NCBI GenBank assembly: GCA_963835685.1
Contig: CAWIGI010000010.1
Location: 124,001-188,000, forward strand
DNA: 64,000 nt
Reading direction: 5' to 3'
Source: DATAGF01 sp963835685
GTDB taxonomy: Bacteria > Actinomycetota > Thermoleophilia > Miltoncostaeales > Miltoncostaeaceae
Position 1 is the first letter of the stretch. Each line of letters starts with the position of its first letter. A program made the translations under genes and the position numbers. This document shows positions 8,597-16,432 of this stretch, one piece after another. Below the pieces are notes generated by a model. It worked only from the letters and a program-made list of their open reading frames with translations. It had not been told where the DNA came from and ran no database searches.

Positions 8597-9493
8597 ATGA
8601 GCGTGCGAGTCGCGGTCGTTCAGGCGACCCCGGTGGTGCTGGACGCCGAGGCCACCGTCGAGAAGGCCTGCGACCTGATCGGCGAGGCCGGCGTCAACGG
8701 CGCCCGGATCATCGCCCTGCCCGAGGTGTTCGTCTCCCTCTACCCGAGCTCGCGCTGGGCGCACCGCTGCGCGACCTTCGGGCGCGAGGGCGCGGAGGTG
8801 CACCGGCGCATGTGGGCCGGCGCCGTCAACGTCCCCGGGCCGCTCACCGAGCGCCTCGGGGCCGCGGCCCGGCGCGCCCGGGCGTGGGTGGCGATCGGCG
8901 TGAACGAGCGCAACTCGGCGCGGCCCGGGACCCTCTGGAACACGCTGGTCTGGCTCTCGCCTGACGGGCGGCTCGCCGGCAAGCACCGCAAGCTCATGCC
9001 CACGCTCCACGAGCGCGTCTTCTGGGGCCTGGGACCGGGTGACGACCTGGTGGTCCACGAGTCGGAGCACGGGCGCCTCGGCGGCCTGATCTGCTGGGAG
9101 AACTTCATGCCCGAGGCCCGCCAGGCCCTCCACCGCCAGGGGGTGGACTTCTACCTCGCGCCCACCGCCGACGACCGCGACATCTGGGTGGCGGGCATGC
9201 GCGCCTTCGCCTTCGAGGCCGGCGCGTTCGTGCTGTCGCCGGTCCAGTACCTGCCGAAGACCGCCTTCCCCGACGACTTCCCGCTCGCGGAGGAGATCGC
9301 CGCCGGCCCCGACGAGCTCCTGCAGGGGGCGAGCCTGATCGCGGACCCCTGGGGGAACCTGCTGGCGGGGCCGGTCTCCGGGCGTGAGGAGACCCTCTAC
9401 GCCGACTGCGATCCCGGCGCGATCATCGCCGCGCGGCGGGTCTTCGACACCGGCGGCCACTACCGCCGCCCGGACATCACCCTGCCCTCCTAG
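8597..9493 (+). CDS. Nitrilase (carbon-nitrogen hydrolase family)
   Basis: Predicted cytoplasmic nitrilase hydrolysing an organic nitrile to acid and ammonia. The 298-residue product shows the catalytic triad Glu43 (ALPEVF), Lys132 (KHRKL) and Cys166 (LICWENFMP). The KHRKLMPTLHERVFWG segment is typical of true nitrilases rather than amidases. The ATG is preceded by a strong GAGGAGG site, so I prefer it to an ATG 33 nt upstream. It is on the plus strand, divergent from rpmF, and immediately followed by a decayed transposase. It looks like an acquired gene within a conserved operon. The substrate cannot be told from sequence. Confidence 0.9.
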   Translation: MSVRVAVVQATPVVLDAEATVEKACDLIGEAGVNGARIIALPEVFVSLYPSSRWAHRCATFGREGAEVHRRMWAGAVNVPGPLTERLGAAARRARAWVAIGVNERNSARPGTLWNTLVWLSPDGRLAGKHRKLMPTLHERVFWGLGPGDDLVVHESEHGRLGGLICWENFMPEARQALHRQGVDFYLAPTADDRDIWVAGMRAFAFEAGAFVLSPVQYLPKTAFPDDFPLAEEIAAGPDELLQGASLIADPWGNLLAGPVSGREETLYADCDPGAIIAARRVFDTGGHYRRPDITLPS

Positions 9494-9500
9494 CGGTCCG
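9488..9500 (+). repeat. 13-bp direct repeat, left copy
   Basis: TCCTAGCGGTCCG, overlapping the nitrilase stop codon, recurs exactly at 10715-10727. Extending both copies to 27 bp gives 22 matching positions. The pair brackets the transposase pseudogene and may be an old target duplication or recombination joint. No matching inverted ends were found inside it. Confidence 0.6.
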
Positions 9501-9600
9501 ATCCCGAGTAGAGGCGACACGCGCGAAGCTCGAGGTCCGGCGAGGCTCGCCCGCACCGCCGAGCAAGCGAGCGAGACTCGCCGGCGGGCCCGCAGGGCCC

Positions 9601-10587
9601 GTGGGCTGGTGCGCACGAGAGCCACGGCGCCGACCATCTCGGGCAGCTGGTCTGCCATCCGCATCCACGAGCCGCCGCCAGGACCGCGGACGATCGTCCG
9701 GCGATCGCGACCGCCTGCGCGCGCTGGCCCTGGCCGCCGAGCCGGGCAACGTGCGCGCCGCCTGCCGGGCGCTCGGGATCCACCATTCGACCTTCTACCG
9801 CTGGAAGGCGCTCGCCGACCGTCACGGCCTGGAGCTGCTGCGCCCGCGCGAGCGCCGCGCTCCGGCGATGCCCACCCGACAAGCCCGAAGATCGAGCAGC
9901 GCGTCCGGGCCTTCTCGCTCGCCCACCCCGGCTACGGGCCGGGCCGGATCGCCGCCGAGCTCGGCCGCGACAAGTGGGGCGCGATCCCGATCTCGCCGAA
10001 CGGCGTCTGGGGCGACCATCGCCGCCATGGCCTGATCACCCGCGCGCGACGCCGGGCCCGGGTGGCCGGATACGCCGCCCCGCCCGCGCCCGTGCGCCCT
10101 GAGCCCCAGCCGGTGCGCCACATCGTCGTCGGCGCCCGGGCGAGCTGGTCCAGATGGACTGCTTCTGCATCGGCCGGCTGTCGGGCACCAAGGGCACCTC
10201 TGGCAGTACACCGCCATCGACGCCGACGCGCCTACCTGTGGGCCGAGCTTCACGCCAGCGCCCGGAACCCGTCGGCGCGCTTCACCTCTCAGCTCGCCCC
10301 CGGGTCGCCGCCGCCCTGGCTGAGCGCGGCTGGCGGCTCGAGGTGTCTCGACCGATAACGGCTCGGAGTTCACCAGCCGCGAGTTCGGGGCGGCGCTGGC
10401 GAGCCTCGGGGCGACCCGGCGGCGCATCCACGCCGGGCGACCCCAATCCGACGGCTTTGTCGAGCGGGCCCAGCTGACCTCCCTCGACGAGTGCTGGCGG
10501 CCGGCCTTCGCCAGCGACCTGATCCCCAAGCTGACCGGGCTGCGGCGCGAGCTGGATCGCTTCCTGGTCGAGCTGACAACGCCGTGA
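9601..10587 (+). pseudogene. Decayed DDE transposase (IS3/IS481-like)
   Basis: Remains of an insertion-sequence transposase in three reading frames. In order: a helix-turn-helix segment (AACRALGIHHSTFYRWKAL, near 9760); a second DNA-binding segment starting KIEQRVRAFSLAHPGYGPGR in another frame (about 9890-10130); fragments of the catalytic core (LVQMDCFCIG, WQYTAIDADA); and a C-terminal core STDNGSEFTSREFG, then HAGRPQSDGFVERAQ, ending VELTTP at 10587. At least four frame changes are needed to read it, so it is not active. Exact family and element ends are unresolved. Confidence 0.82.
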
Positions 10588-10714
10588 CCGCGCCCACCGA
10601 TGGGCGCATCGACCGAGGCGGCCGCGCCCTGGAGCAGGTGCTCGGCCTAGGGCGCGATCGAGGTCACCACGGCGCTAGCGAGGCTCTTCGCCCGACGATC
10701 TCGGGGACAGGACA

Positions 10715-10727
10715 TCCTAGCGGTCCG
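10715..10727 (+). repeat. 13-bp direct repeat, right copy
   Basis: Second exact copy of TCCTAGCGGTCCG, lying between the transposase remnant and the permease remnant. The sequence just to its left, CTCGGGGACAGGACA, resembles a transposon end, but no partner was found at the left side. Confidence 0.6.
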
Positions 10728-10749
10728 GAGGCGAGTCGAGGCTCGGCGA

Positions 10750-10878
10750 CGGACTTCGGCGCCAACCCCTCGGCCGCTGGAGCACCCGACGGCGTACAGC
10801 CTGCTCTGGACCGCCGCGATCATCGCGGTCTGCGCGCCGCTGGCGATCCGCGCCTACCAGCGGACCGTCGCCCGCTGA
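10750..10878 (+). pseudogene. C-terminal remnant of an ABC-2 type transporter permease
   Basis: From 10780 an open frame reads EHPTAYSLLWTAAIIAVCAP then LAIRAYQRTVAR and a stop. This matches the last transmembrane helix and basic tail of DrrB-like ABC-2 permeases, whose final helix normally reads like xHPVAxxLLW...AVFAPLAVRRYRR. Just upstream, FGANPSAAG in a neighbouring frame fits the preceding loop and implies a small indel. No further permease or ATPase sequence is present. It is a stub left by deletion or insertion, lying tail-to-tail with yceD. Confidence 0.55.
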
Positions 10879-10899
10879 CCCGGGCGCCCGCGGCGGCCG

Positions 10900-11446
10900 T
10901 CAGTCGTCGCGGGAGAGGCGCTCCGAGAGCTCGCGGAGCGCGTCCCAGCGCGGGTCGGCCTCGGCCACGACGCAGCCGCAATCGCCCGCGTTGCGGTTCG
11001 CGCCGCAGGTCGGGCAGAGCCCGGCGCAGCCCTCCCGGCACAGGATCGTGGCGGGCACGGCCTCGGCGATCGCGTCGCGGGCCCAGCCTGCGAGGTCGAG
11101 CCGGGGGCCCTCCACGTAGGCCGAGTCGAGGTCCTCGTCGAAGGGCGCGTCGGCCGGGCGGCCCTCGGCGGCGAACTCGTCGCTCTCGACCTCGATGTGC
11201 ACGCGGGCCTCCTCGAGGCAGCGCCAGCACGGGCCCACGAGGTCGAACCTCGGTCCGCAGGCGCAGGTGGACGCCCGACAGCGACCGCGAGACGCGCAGC
11301 TCGACCTGGGGCTCGGGGGGCTCGACGCGGTAGGCCTGGCCACCGAGCCGCAGCCCGACCTCCGGCACGCGGACCGCCAGCCGCGCCTCGGAGCCCGGTG
11401 CGAGGTCGAGGGCGCGGAGGTCGATCGTCTCGACGGCCTCCGCCAT
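10900..11446 (-). CDS. yceD: YceD/DUF177 family protein (23S rRNA accumulation protein), frameshifted
   Basis: Member of the DUF177 family implicated in 23S rRNA accumulation and usually encoded directly before rpmF. The N-terminal part (MAEAVETIDLRALDLAPGSE to SRSLSGVHLRLRTEV) and the C-terminal part (DLVGPCWRCLEEARV onward, with CREGCAGLCPTCG) are in different frames. Total length is 3n+1, and the join falls near 11252, where the reading changes inside GAGGTTCGACC. Both halves are well conserved, so a sequencing indel is likelier than decay. A Cys-rich C-terminus may bind metal. It is 4 nt after the coiled-coil gene upstream. Confidence 0.82.
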
Positions 11447-11450
11447 CCCT

Positions 11451-11945
11451 CTACAGAGCGGGCTCCTGCGGGACCGCGTCCGGCTCCAGCGCCTGCTCGT
11501 CGGACGGCCCCTGCAGCCGCTCCCGCCCCCGCTGCACCGCCTGGAGGAACTTGCCCAGGTTGACCTCGAGCGTCCCGAGCACCTCGTCGGCGTAGTCCTC
11601 GGCGCCGAGCCGCACCTCGCGCTCGCGCTGCCGCGCCTCCTCGAGGATCTCGGCCGCCTCGCGCTCGGCGCGCTTGACGACCTCCTGCTCGGACGCCTCC
11701 TGGGTCGCCTTGTCGCGGGCGTCGGCCACGATGCGCTCGGCCTCGCGCTTGGCCTCGGCGAGCATCTCCTGGCGCTCCTTGACGATCCAGCGCGCCTGCT
11801 TGACCTCCTCGGGGATGGTCAACCGCATCTGATCGAGCAGCTCGTAGATGGCGTCGCGGTCGATCCGGACCTGGTCCGTGAGCGGCACCGCCCGCGCGTT
11901 GTGGATCAGGTCGTCCAGCTTGTCGATGAGCTCCAGTACGTCCAA
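11451..11945 (-). CDS. Coiled-coil DivIVA/SepIVA-like protein
   Basis: 164-residue highly charged protein beginning MDVLELIDKLDDLIHNARAV. Residues about 45-130 are a long Ala/Glu/Arg-rich coiled coil, followed by an acidic tail. Position (between coaD and yceD) and N-terminus match the mycobacterial Rv2927c/SepIVA family, a DivIVA-like septal factor. ATP-synthase-b-like naming is sometimes given to this family because of the coiled coil. No membrane segment or enzyme motif is visible. Role in envelope growth or division is inferred from family and context only. Confidence 0.72.
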   Translation of the reverse strand: MDVLELIDKLDDLIHNARAVPLTDQVRIDRDAIYELLDQMRLTIPEEVKQARWIVKERQEMLAEAKREAERIVADARDKATQEASEQEVVKRAEREAAEILEEARQREREVRLGAEDYADEVLGTLEVNLGKFLQAVQRGRERLQGPSDEQALEPDAVPQEPAL

Positions 11946-11954
11946 CGCACCCTC

Positions 11955-12470
11955 CTAAGGGACCGAGCCGGGACCCCGGCGATGCCGCGCCCTCAGCGCC
12001 TGCGCGACGTGTGCGGGGACCCAGTCGTCGACCGCGCCCCCCCAGGCCGCCACCTCCCGCACGCCGCTCGAGCTGATGAAGCTGTACTGAGGAGACGCCG
12101 GCAGATAGACGGTTTCGATCTCGGCCGCCAGATGCCTGTTGAGCTGGGCCATCTGGAACTCGTAGTCGAAGTCCGAGATCGCCCTCAGCCCTTTTACCAG
12201 AACCGAGGCGCCGAGGTCGCGGGCGTGCTCGATGATCAGGCTGTCGAAGCCCTCCACCCTCACGTTGTCGAGGTGGGCGACGCTCTGCTCCACCATGGCG
12301 ATGCGCTCCTCGGCGTCGAAGAGCGGCGCCTTCTTCAGCGATCCGGTGGTCACGGAGACCACGAGCTCGTCGAACAGGCTCGCGGCGCGCTCGATCACGT
12401 CGACGTGGCCGTTGGTCACCGGGTCGTAGGTGCCCGGGCAGACGGCGATCCGGTACCCGTCAACCCTCAC
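11955..12470 (-). CDS. coaD: Phosphopantetheine adenylyltransferase
   Basis: Transfers AMP to 4'-phosphopantetheine, the penultimate step of coenzyme A synthesis. The 171-residue product has the nucleotidyltransferase motif PGTYDPVTNGH (residues 12-22; TNGH is the HxGH-type site), the conserved LVKGLRAISDFDYEFQMAQLN and the ISSSGVREVA segment. The GTG start overlaps the rsmD stop as GTGA. The pairing rsmD-coaD is a very common bacterial arrangement. Confidence 0.96.
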   Translation of the reverse strand: MRVDGYRIAVCPGTYDPVTNGHVDVIERAASLFDELVVSVTTGSLKKAPLFDAEERIAMVEQSVAHLDNVRVEGFDSLIIEHARDLGASVLVKGLRAISDFDYEFQMAQLNRHLAAEIETVYLPASPQYSFISSSGVREVAAWGGAVDDWVPAHVAQALRARHRRGPGSVP

Positions 12471-13024
12471 CCGTCCTCCAGGCGCAGCACGCTCAGGGCG
12501 GTGTCGCCGTACGTCCGGTCGATTCGCGAGGCGATCTCGAGCCCCCTCGGCTCGGGGTCGGGGCCCGCGGACGGGTGCTCGATCACCACCGTCCCTCCCG
12601 GCGTCATGAGGGGCGCGAGCGCAGCGCCGAGGCTGCCCGCGATGCGGGGCAGGAGGCTATAAGGGGGGTCGCAGAGGCACAACCCGAAGCGGCGGCCCGC
12701 GGCGCGCTCCGCGGCGAGGGCGGCCCGCCAGTCCCTGCCCACCACGCGCACGCGGTCCTCGAGCCCGAGCGAACGGGCGTTGGCGCGGATCGCCGCGACC
12801 GCCCGCGGGGAGCGGTCGACGAAGGTCGCCCTCGCCGCGCCTCGCGACAGCGCCTCGAGCCCGAGCGCCCCCGACCCGGCGAACAGGTCGAGGACGACGG
12901 CGCCCTCCACCGGCCCGAGGAGCCCGAACAGGGCCTCGCGCACGCGGTCGAGCGTGGGACGGGTGGCGCGACCGGGGGGCGCCGCGAGGCGGCGGCCGCG
13001 GTGGGTCCCCGCGACGATCCTCAC
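12467..13024 (-). CDS. rsmD: 16S rRNA (guanine966-N2)-methyltransferase
   Basis: SAM-dependent methyltransferase acting on 16S rRNA. The 185-residue protein starts VRIVAGTHRGRRLAAPPG, has the SAM-binding motif VLDLFAGSGALGLEALSRGA and the N6/N2-methyltransferase motif CDPPYS. GTG start overlaps the recG stop by 4 nt and its own stop overlaps coaD, so the three genes are translationally coupled. Confidence 0.95.
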   Translation of the reverse strand: MRIVAGTHRGRRLAAPPGRATRPTLDRVREALFGLLGPVEGAVVLDLFAGSGALGLEALSRGAARATFVDRSPRAVAAIRANARSLGLEDRVRVVGRDWRAALAAERAAGRRFGLCLCDPPYSLLPRIAGSLGAALAPLMTPGGTVVIEHPSAGPDPEPRGLEIASRIDRTYGDTALSVLRLEDG

Positions 13025-15219
13025 GCGTCCAGGAGCCGCGGGAGCGCGTCGAAGCGGTCGATCACCGCGAGGCGCAGCAGCGCGTGCTCGGGGCGCTCGA
13101 GGCGGGGGTCGGCCTCGAGGGTCCGGCGGGCCAGGAATCGGGCCTCGGCGAGCTCGCGGCGGTCGCGGCCAAGGCGGGCGACGCGCAGGTCGGTCGCCCC
13201 GGCCTGGCGCACGCCGAGCAGGCTCCCCTCCCCGCGGATCTCGAGGTCCAGCTCGGCGAGGCGGAAGCCGTCGCTGGTCTGGGTCAGGGCCTCGAGCCGG
13301 CGGGCGCCCTCCTCCGTCGCCGGCTCGCCGAACAGCAGGCAGAGCCCCGGGTGCTCGCCGCGCCCGACCCGGCCGCGCAGCTGGTGGAGCTGCGCGAGCC
13401 CGAAGCGGTCGGCGCCCTCGACGAGGATGGTCGTCGCGTTCTGGACGTCGATGCCCACCTCGACCACCGTCGTCGCCACCAGCAGGTCGGTGCGCCCCGC
13501 CGCGAAGTCGGCCATGGCGGCGTGCTTCTCGTCGCTGCGCTGGCCGCCGTGGGCGAGGCCCACGGTGAAGTCCGCGAACGGCCCCGCCATCAGGCGCTCG
13601 GCCTCGGTCGTGGCCGCGCGGGCCTCGGCCGCCTCCCCCTCCTCGACGAGCGGGCAGATCACGTACGCCTGGCGGCCGGCCCGCAGCTGCGCGCGCACCA
13701 GCTCGTAGGCCTCCTCGCGGTCGGACTCGCGCACCCAGCGCGTCTCGACGGGCGCGCGGCCGGGGGGCGGCCGCGGATCGTCGAGACCGTCAGGTCGCCG
13801 TAGGCCGTGAGGGCCAGGGTGCGCGGGATCGGCGTCGCGGTCATGTAGAGCAGGTGCGCGGCGCCCGCCGCTCCGACGGCCGCGGCCGTCCGCTCGGAGA
13901 GCGCCTGGCGCTGCTCCACGCCGAAGCGGTGCTGCTCGTCGACGACGGCGAGCCCGAGCCGCCCGAACGCGACGCCCTCGCTCAGGAGGGCCTGGGTGCC
14001 GACGGCCACCGGCGCCGTCCCGGTCGCGAGCGCCATGAGGCGTCGCTCGCGCTCGGCGCGCGGGACGCGGCCGGTGAGGAGCAGCGGCTCCAGGCCGGCG
14101 GGTGCCAGCAGCCCGTCGAGCGTGCGGAGGTGCTGCTCGGCGAGCGTCTCGGTCGGGACCAGCAGGGCCGCCTGCGCGCCCGCCTCGACCGCCTGGCAGA
14201 TCGCCAGCGCGGCGACGACCGTCTTGCCGGAGCCGACCTCGCCCTGCAGGAGGCGCCGCATGGGGCGCTGCGCGGGTCAGGTCGCGGCCGATCTCGCGGA
14301 CCGCGCGCCGCTGCTCGGCCGTGAGGTCGAACGGCAGCGCCGCGAGCACGGCCCCCGACCGCTCGCCCGTCGGCCGCAGCCGCGGCGCGGCGCGCGTGCG
14401 CTCCTGGCGCCGGCGGACCGCGAGCAGCCCGAGCTGCAGCACGATCAGCTCCTCCAGCACGAGCCGCCGGCGGCCCAGATGCGCCTCGTCGCGCGAGCGG
14501 GGGAAGTGGACCGCCACCAGCGAGTCGGCGGCGCCGCCGATCCGCAGGCGCATCCGCATCGACGCCGGGAGGCGCTCGGGCGCCGCCCGGGCGAGCGGCC
14601 GCGCCAGGTCCACCAGCTCGCGGATGCGGCGGGCGGGGAGCCGCTCGGTGGCCGGGTACACCGGCACCAGGCCCTGCGTGTGCACGCCCTCCGACGCCCG
14701 CCCTCCGAGCAGCTCGTGCGAGCGCACGGCCATCTCGCGGCGCCCCGCGTCGGAGAGGCGCCCGCGCAGCAGGAGCTCGTCGCCCGGGTGCAGGATCCGG
14801 GCCAGGTGCTCCTGGTTGAACCACACCGCGACCATGCGCCCGCTGTCGTCGTGCACCCGGGCGCGGACCAGGCGCAGGTTGCGCCGGCGCGTACGCTGGA
14901 CCGCGATGGCGTCCAGGGTCACGCGCACCGTGGCCTCCTCGCCGGCGGTGAGGGCGGCGACCGGCCGGGCGCCGGCGTCGAAGTCCTCGTAGCGTGCGGG
15001 CAGGTGCTCGAGCAGGTCGCCGATCGTCGTGATGCCGATCGCCCGCGCCCGATCGGCCGTCGTCCGCCCGACGCCCGGCAGGTCGGTGACGGGGTCGAAC
15101 CAGGGCTCGGGCCCGGGGCGCTGCGCGGGTGGCGCGGACGGCCAGTCCTCCACACGGGACCAGCCGAGCGGCGGGAGCGGCGGGGCGACGGGATCCGCCG
15201 TGGTTGCGCGGGCGGGCAT
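13021..15219 (-). CDS. recG: ATP-dependent DNA helicase RecG, two compensating frameshifts
   Basis: Branch-migration helicase that remodels stalled forks and recombination junctions. The total span is exactly 733 codons, the usual RecG length. The N-terminal wedge/OB part and the C-terminal helicase part (VEVGIDVQNATTILVEGADR, HQLRGRVGRGEHPG) share a frame. The central part (MRRLLQGEVGSGKTVVAALA, VDEQHRFGVEQRQAL, YMTATPIPRTL) is shifted by one base. The shifts lie near 14270 and near 13765 in a run of C. This pattern suggests two sequence errors in an intact gene. ATG start chosen at 15219, upstream of PARATTADP. Confidence 0.93.
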   Translation of the reverse strand: MPARATTADPVAPPLPPLGWSRVEDWPSAPPAQRPGPEPWFDPVTDLPGVGRTTADRARAIGITTIGDLLEHLPARYEDFDAGARPVAALTAGEEATVRVTLDAIAVQRTRRRNLRLVRARVHDDSGRMVAVWFNQEHLARILHPGDELLLRGRLSDAGRREMAVRSHELLGGRASEGVHTQGLVPVYPATERLPARRIRELVDLARPLARAAPERLPASMRMRLRIGGAADSLVAVHFPRSRDEAHLGRRRLVLEELIVLQLGLLAVRRRQERTRAAPRLRPTGERSGAVLAALPFDLTAEQRRAVREIGRDLTRAAPHAAPPAGRGRLRQDGRRRAGDLPGGRGGRAGGPAGPDRDARRAAPPHARRAAGTRRPGAAAPHRPRPARRARATPHGARDRDGAGGRRHPGPPERGRRVRAARARRRRRAAPLRRGAAPGALRADGRGRRSGGRRAPALHDRDADPAHPGPHGLRRPDGLDDPRPPPGRAPVETRWVRESDREEAYELVRAQLRAGRQAYVICPLVEEGEAAEARAATTEAERLMAGPFADFTVGLAHGGQRSDEKHAAMADFAAGRTDLLVATTVVEVGIDVQNATTILVEGADRFGLAQLHQLRGRVGRGEHPGLCLLFGEPATEEGARRLEALTQTSDGFRLAELDLEIRGEGSLLGVRQAGATDLRVARLGRDRRELAEARFLARRTLEADPRLERPEHALLRLAVIDRFDALPRLLDA

Positions 15220-15297
15220 CCGACGAGCATAATCCGGGGCCGCTCGGACGCCCCCGGCGTCCCGACCCGGCACCCACGGCGAGGCGAGGAACGGCAC

Positions 15298-15489
15298 ATG
15301 GCGAAGATCTGCAGCGTCTGCGGCAAGACGCCCGCGTTCGGCAACAACCGCAGTCACTCCATGCGCGCCACCTCTCGCCGCTTCAACGTGAACGTGCAGA
15401 AGGTGCGCATCATGGTGGGCTCCACGCCCGTGCGCGCCTACGTCTGCACCCGCTGCCTCAAGGGCGGGAAGGTCATCAAGGCCGTGTAG
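15298..15489 (+). CDS. rpmB: 50S ribosomal protein L28
   Basis: Ribosomal protein L28, 63 residues starting MAKICSVCGKTPAFGNNRSH, with a second Cys pair CTRC completing a zinc ribbon. An AGGCGAGGAA ribosome binding site precedes the ATG. It is divergent from recG with a 78-nt promoter-bearing gap and ends at a strong hairpin with a T run. The recG/rpmB divergence is typical of Gram-positive genomes. Confidence 0.97.
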   Translation: MAKICSVCGKTPAFGNNRSHSMRATSRRFNVNVQKVRIMVGSTPVRAYVCTRCLKGGKVIKAV

Positions 15490-16324
15490 GACGGGCGGCG
15501 GCCAGCCCCGCCCCCAGGCGGTGCCGCCGCCTTTTTTCTCCGGGGCGAGCGGCGGCCAGCCCCGCCGGAGGCGGTGCCGCCGCCTTGTTCGCCGCCCGCC
15601 CTCGACGAGCTACCTGAGGGCCCGCGGAGACCGTCACGGTCGCGTCGACGCGCGGCGTCGCCCGCGGGGAGTAGGTCCTGCGCTGGTCGAACTGGATCCT
15701 CCAGAGCCCGACCTCGGGGTCGGGGACCGGGATCTGGTCGCGCCTGGCGGTCAGCAGGCCGCAGGGGCTGCTCGCCGTCCCCATCCTGACGTTGGCCCGC
15801 ACGCGGCCGTCGAAGCGGTAGTGGCCGTAGATGGCCCGGCCGGGCTCGAAGCCCGAGAAGCGGAAGGTCACGGTGCTCGACGGCCTCGTCCGCTTGGGCG
15901 TCGCGTCGAAATGCAGCGGCGCGGTGCGGATGCGGAGGGCGTTGCTCGGACCTAGGACGGGGTCGGTGGCGACGATCGGGAGCGGCGACGACGTCGGCCG
16001 CTGCCGGCTGAGCCTGGCGCGCAGGTCGATCTCCACCGAGAAGACGCCGGTGTCCTCGGCGACGGTGTAGTACGTCTGCGCGCCGAGCTGGAGCGGCACG
16101 ACCAGGCCCGGGGTGAAGCCGGTGCCGCTCATCCTCAGCGGCGGGAAGACGGGGGTCCCGTTCGGCTGCTGGGACGGGCGCAGGCAGACGACCTCGCTCG
16201 CGATCACCGGGGCGGCGCTGAGCGCGGCGGGGAGGGCCGCCAGCGCGACGGGCGCCGCGACGGCCGCCAGCAGCGCGACGCGGCGCCGCCGGGCGGGATC
16301 CGCCGTGGGTGCGCGGGCGGGCAT
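15476..16324 (-). CDS. Secreted protein of unknown function, paralogue 2
   Basis: Signal peptide with an Arg-rich n-region (RRRRVALLAAVAAPVALAALP) then a mature domain with CLRPSQQPNGT, TPKRTRPSSTVTFRFSGF, GHYRFDGRVRANVRMG and SSPCGLLTARRDQIPV. The Cys pair may form a disulphide. It is a clear tandem paralogue of the protein at 16433-17144. The fold looks all-beta. The conserved part ends near VDATVTVSAG (about 15630). The frame then stays open through two palindromic repeats and overlaps the 3' end of rpmB, giving a low-complexity tail. A one-base shift would stop it at 15610, so the tail may be artefactual. Function unknown. Confidence 0.7.
   Translation of the reverse strand: MPARAPTADPARRRRVALLAAVAAPVALAALPAALSAAPVIASEVVCLRPSQQPNGTPVFPPLRMSGTGFTPGLVVPLQLGAQTYYTVAEDTGVFSVEIDLRARLSRQRPTSSPLPIVATDPVLGPSNALRIRTAPLHFDATPKRTRPSSTVTFRFSGFEPGRAIYGHYRFDGRVRANVRMGTASSPCGLLTARRDQIPVPDPEVGLWRIQFDQRRTYSPRATPRVDATVTVSAGPQVARRGRAANKAAAPPPAGLAAARPGEKRRRHRLGAGLAAARPTRP
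15495..15537 (+). terminator. Rho-independent terminator of rpmB (repeat copy A)
   Basis: An 8-bp perfect stem GCGGCGGC/GCCGCCGC with a loop of about 21 nt is followed by TTTTTT, six bases after the rpmB stop. The same palindrome occurs again at 15549-15584 and 16389-16425, so it is both terminator and repeat. Confidence 0.75.
15549..15584. repeat. GC-rich palindromic repeat, copy B
   Basis: GCGGCGGCCAGCCCCGCC, then GGAGGCGGTGCCGCCGCC. Same arms as copy A but lacking a few bases of the loop. It lies 17 nt downstream of copy A, in the C-terminal coding extension of the minus-strand secreted protein. Confidence 0.75.
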
Positions 16325-16388
16325 CCGGCCGAGCATACTCCGGGGCCGCTCGGCGGCCTGGGCGGCTCCGTCCGGAGCGTCCGGGCGA

Positions 16389-16425
16389 GCGGCGGCCAGC
16401 CCCGCCCCCAGGCAGTGCCGCCGCC
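16389..16425. repeat. GC-rich palindromic repeat, copy C
   Basis: Third copy, 36 of 37 positions identical to copy A, placed after the conserved part of the upstream secreted paralogue. With copies A and B it marks the 3' boundary of each paralogue and of rpmB. Confidence 0.75.
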
Positions 16426-16432
16426 TTGTCGC

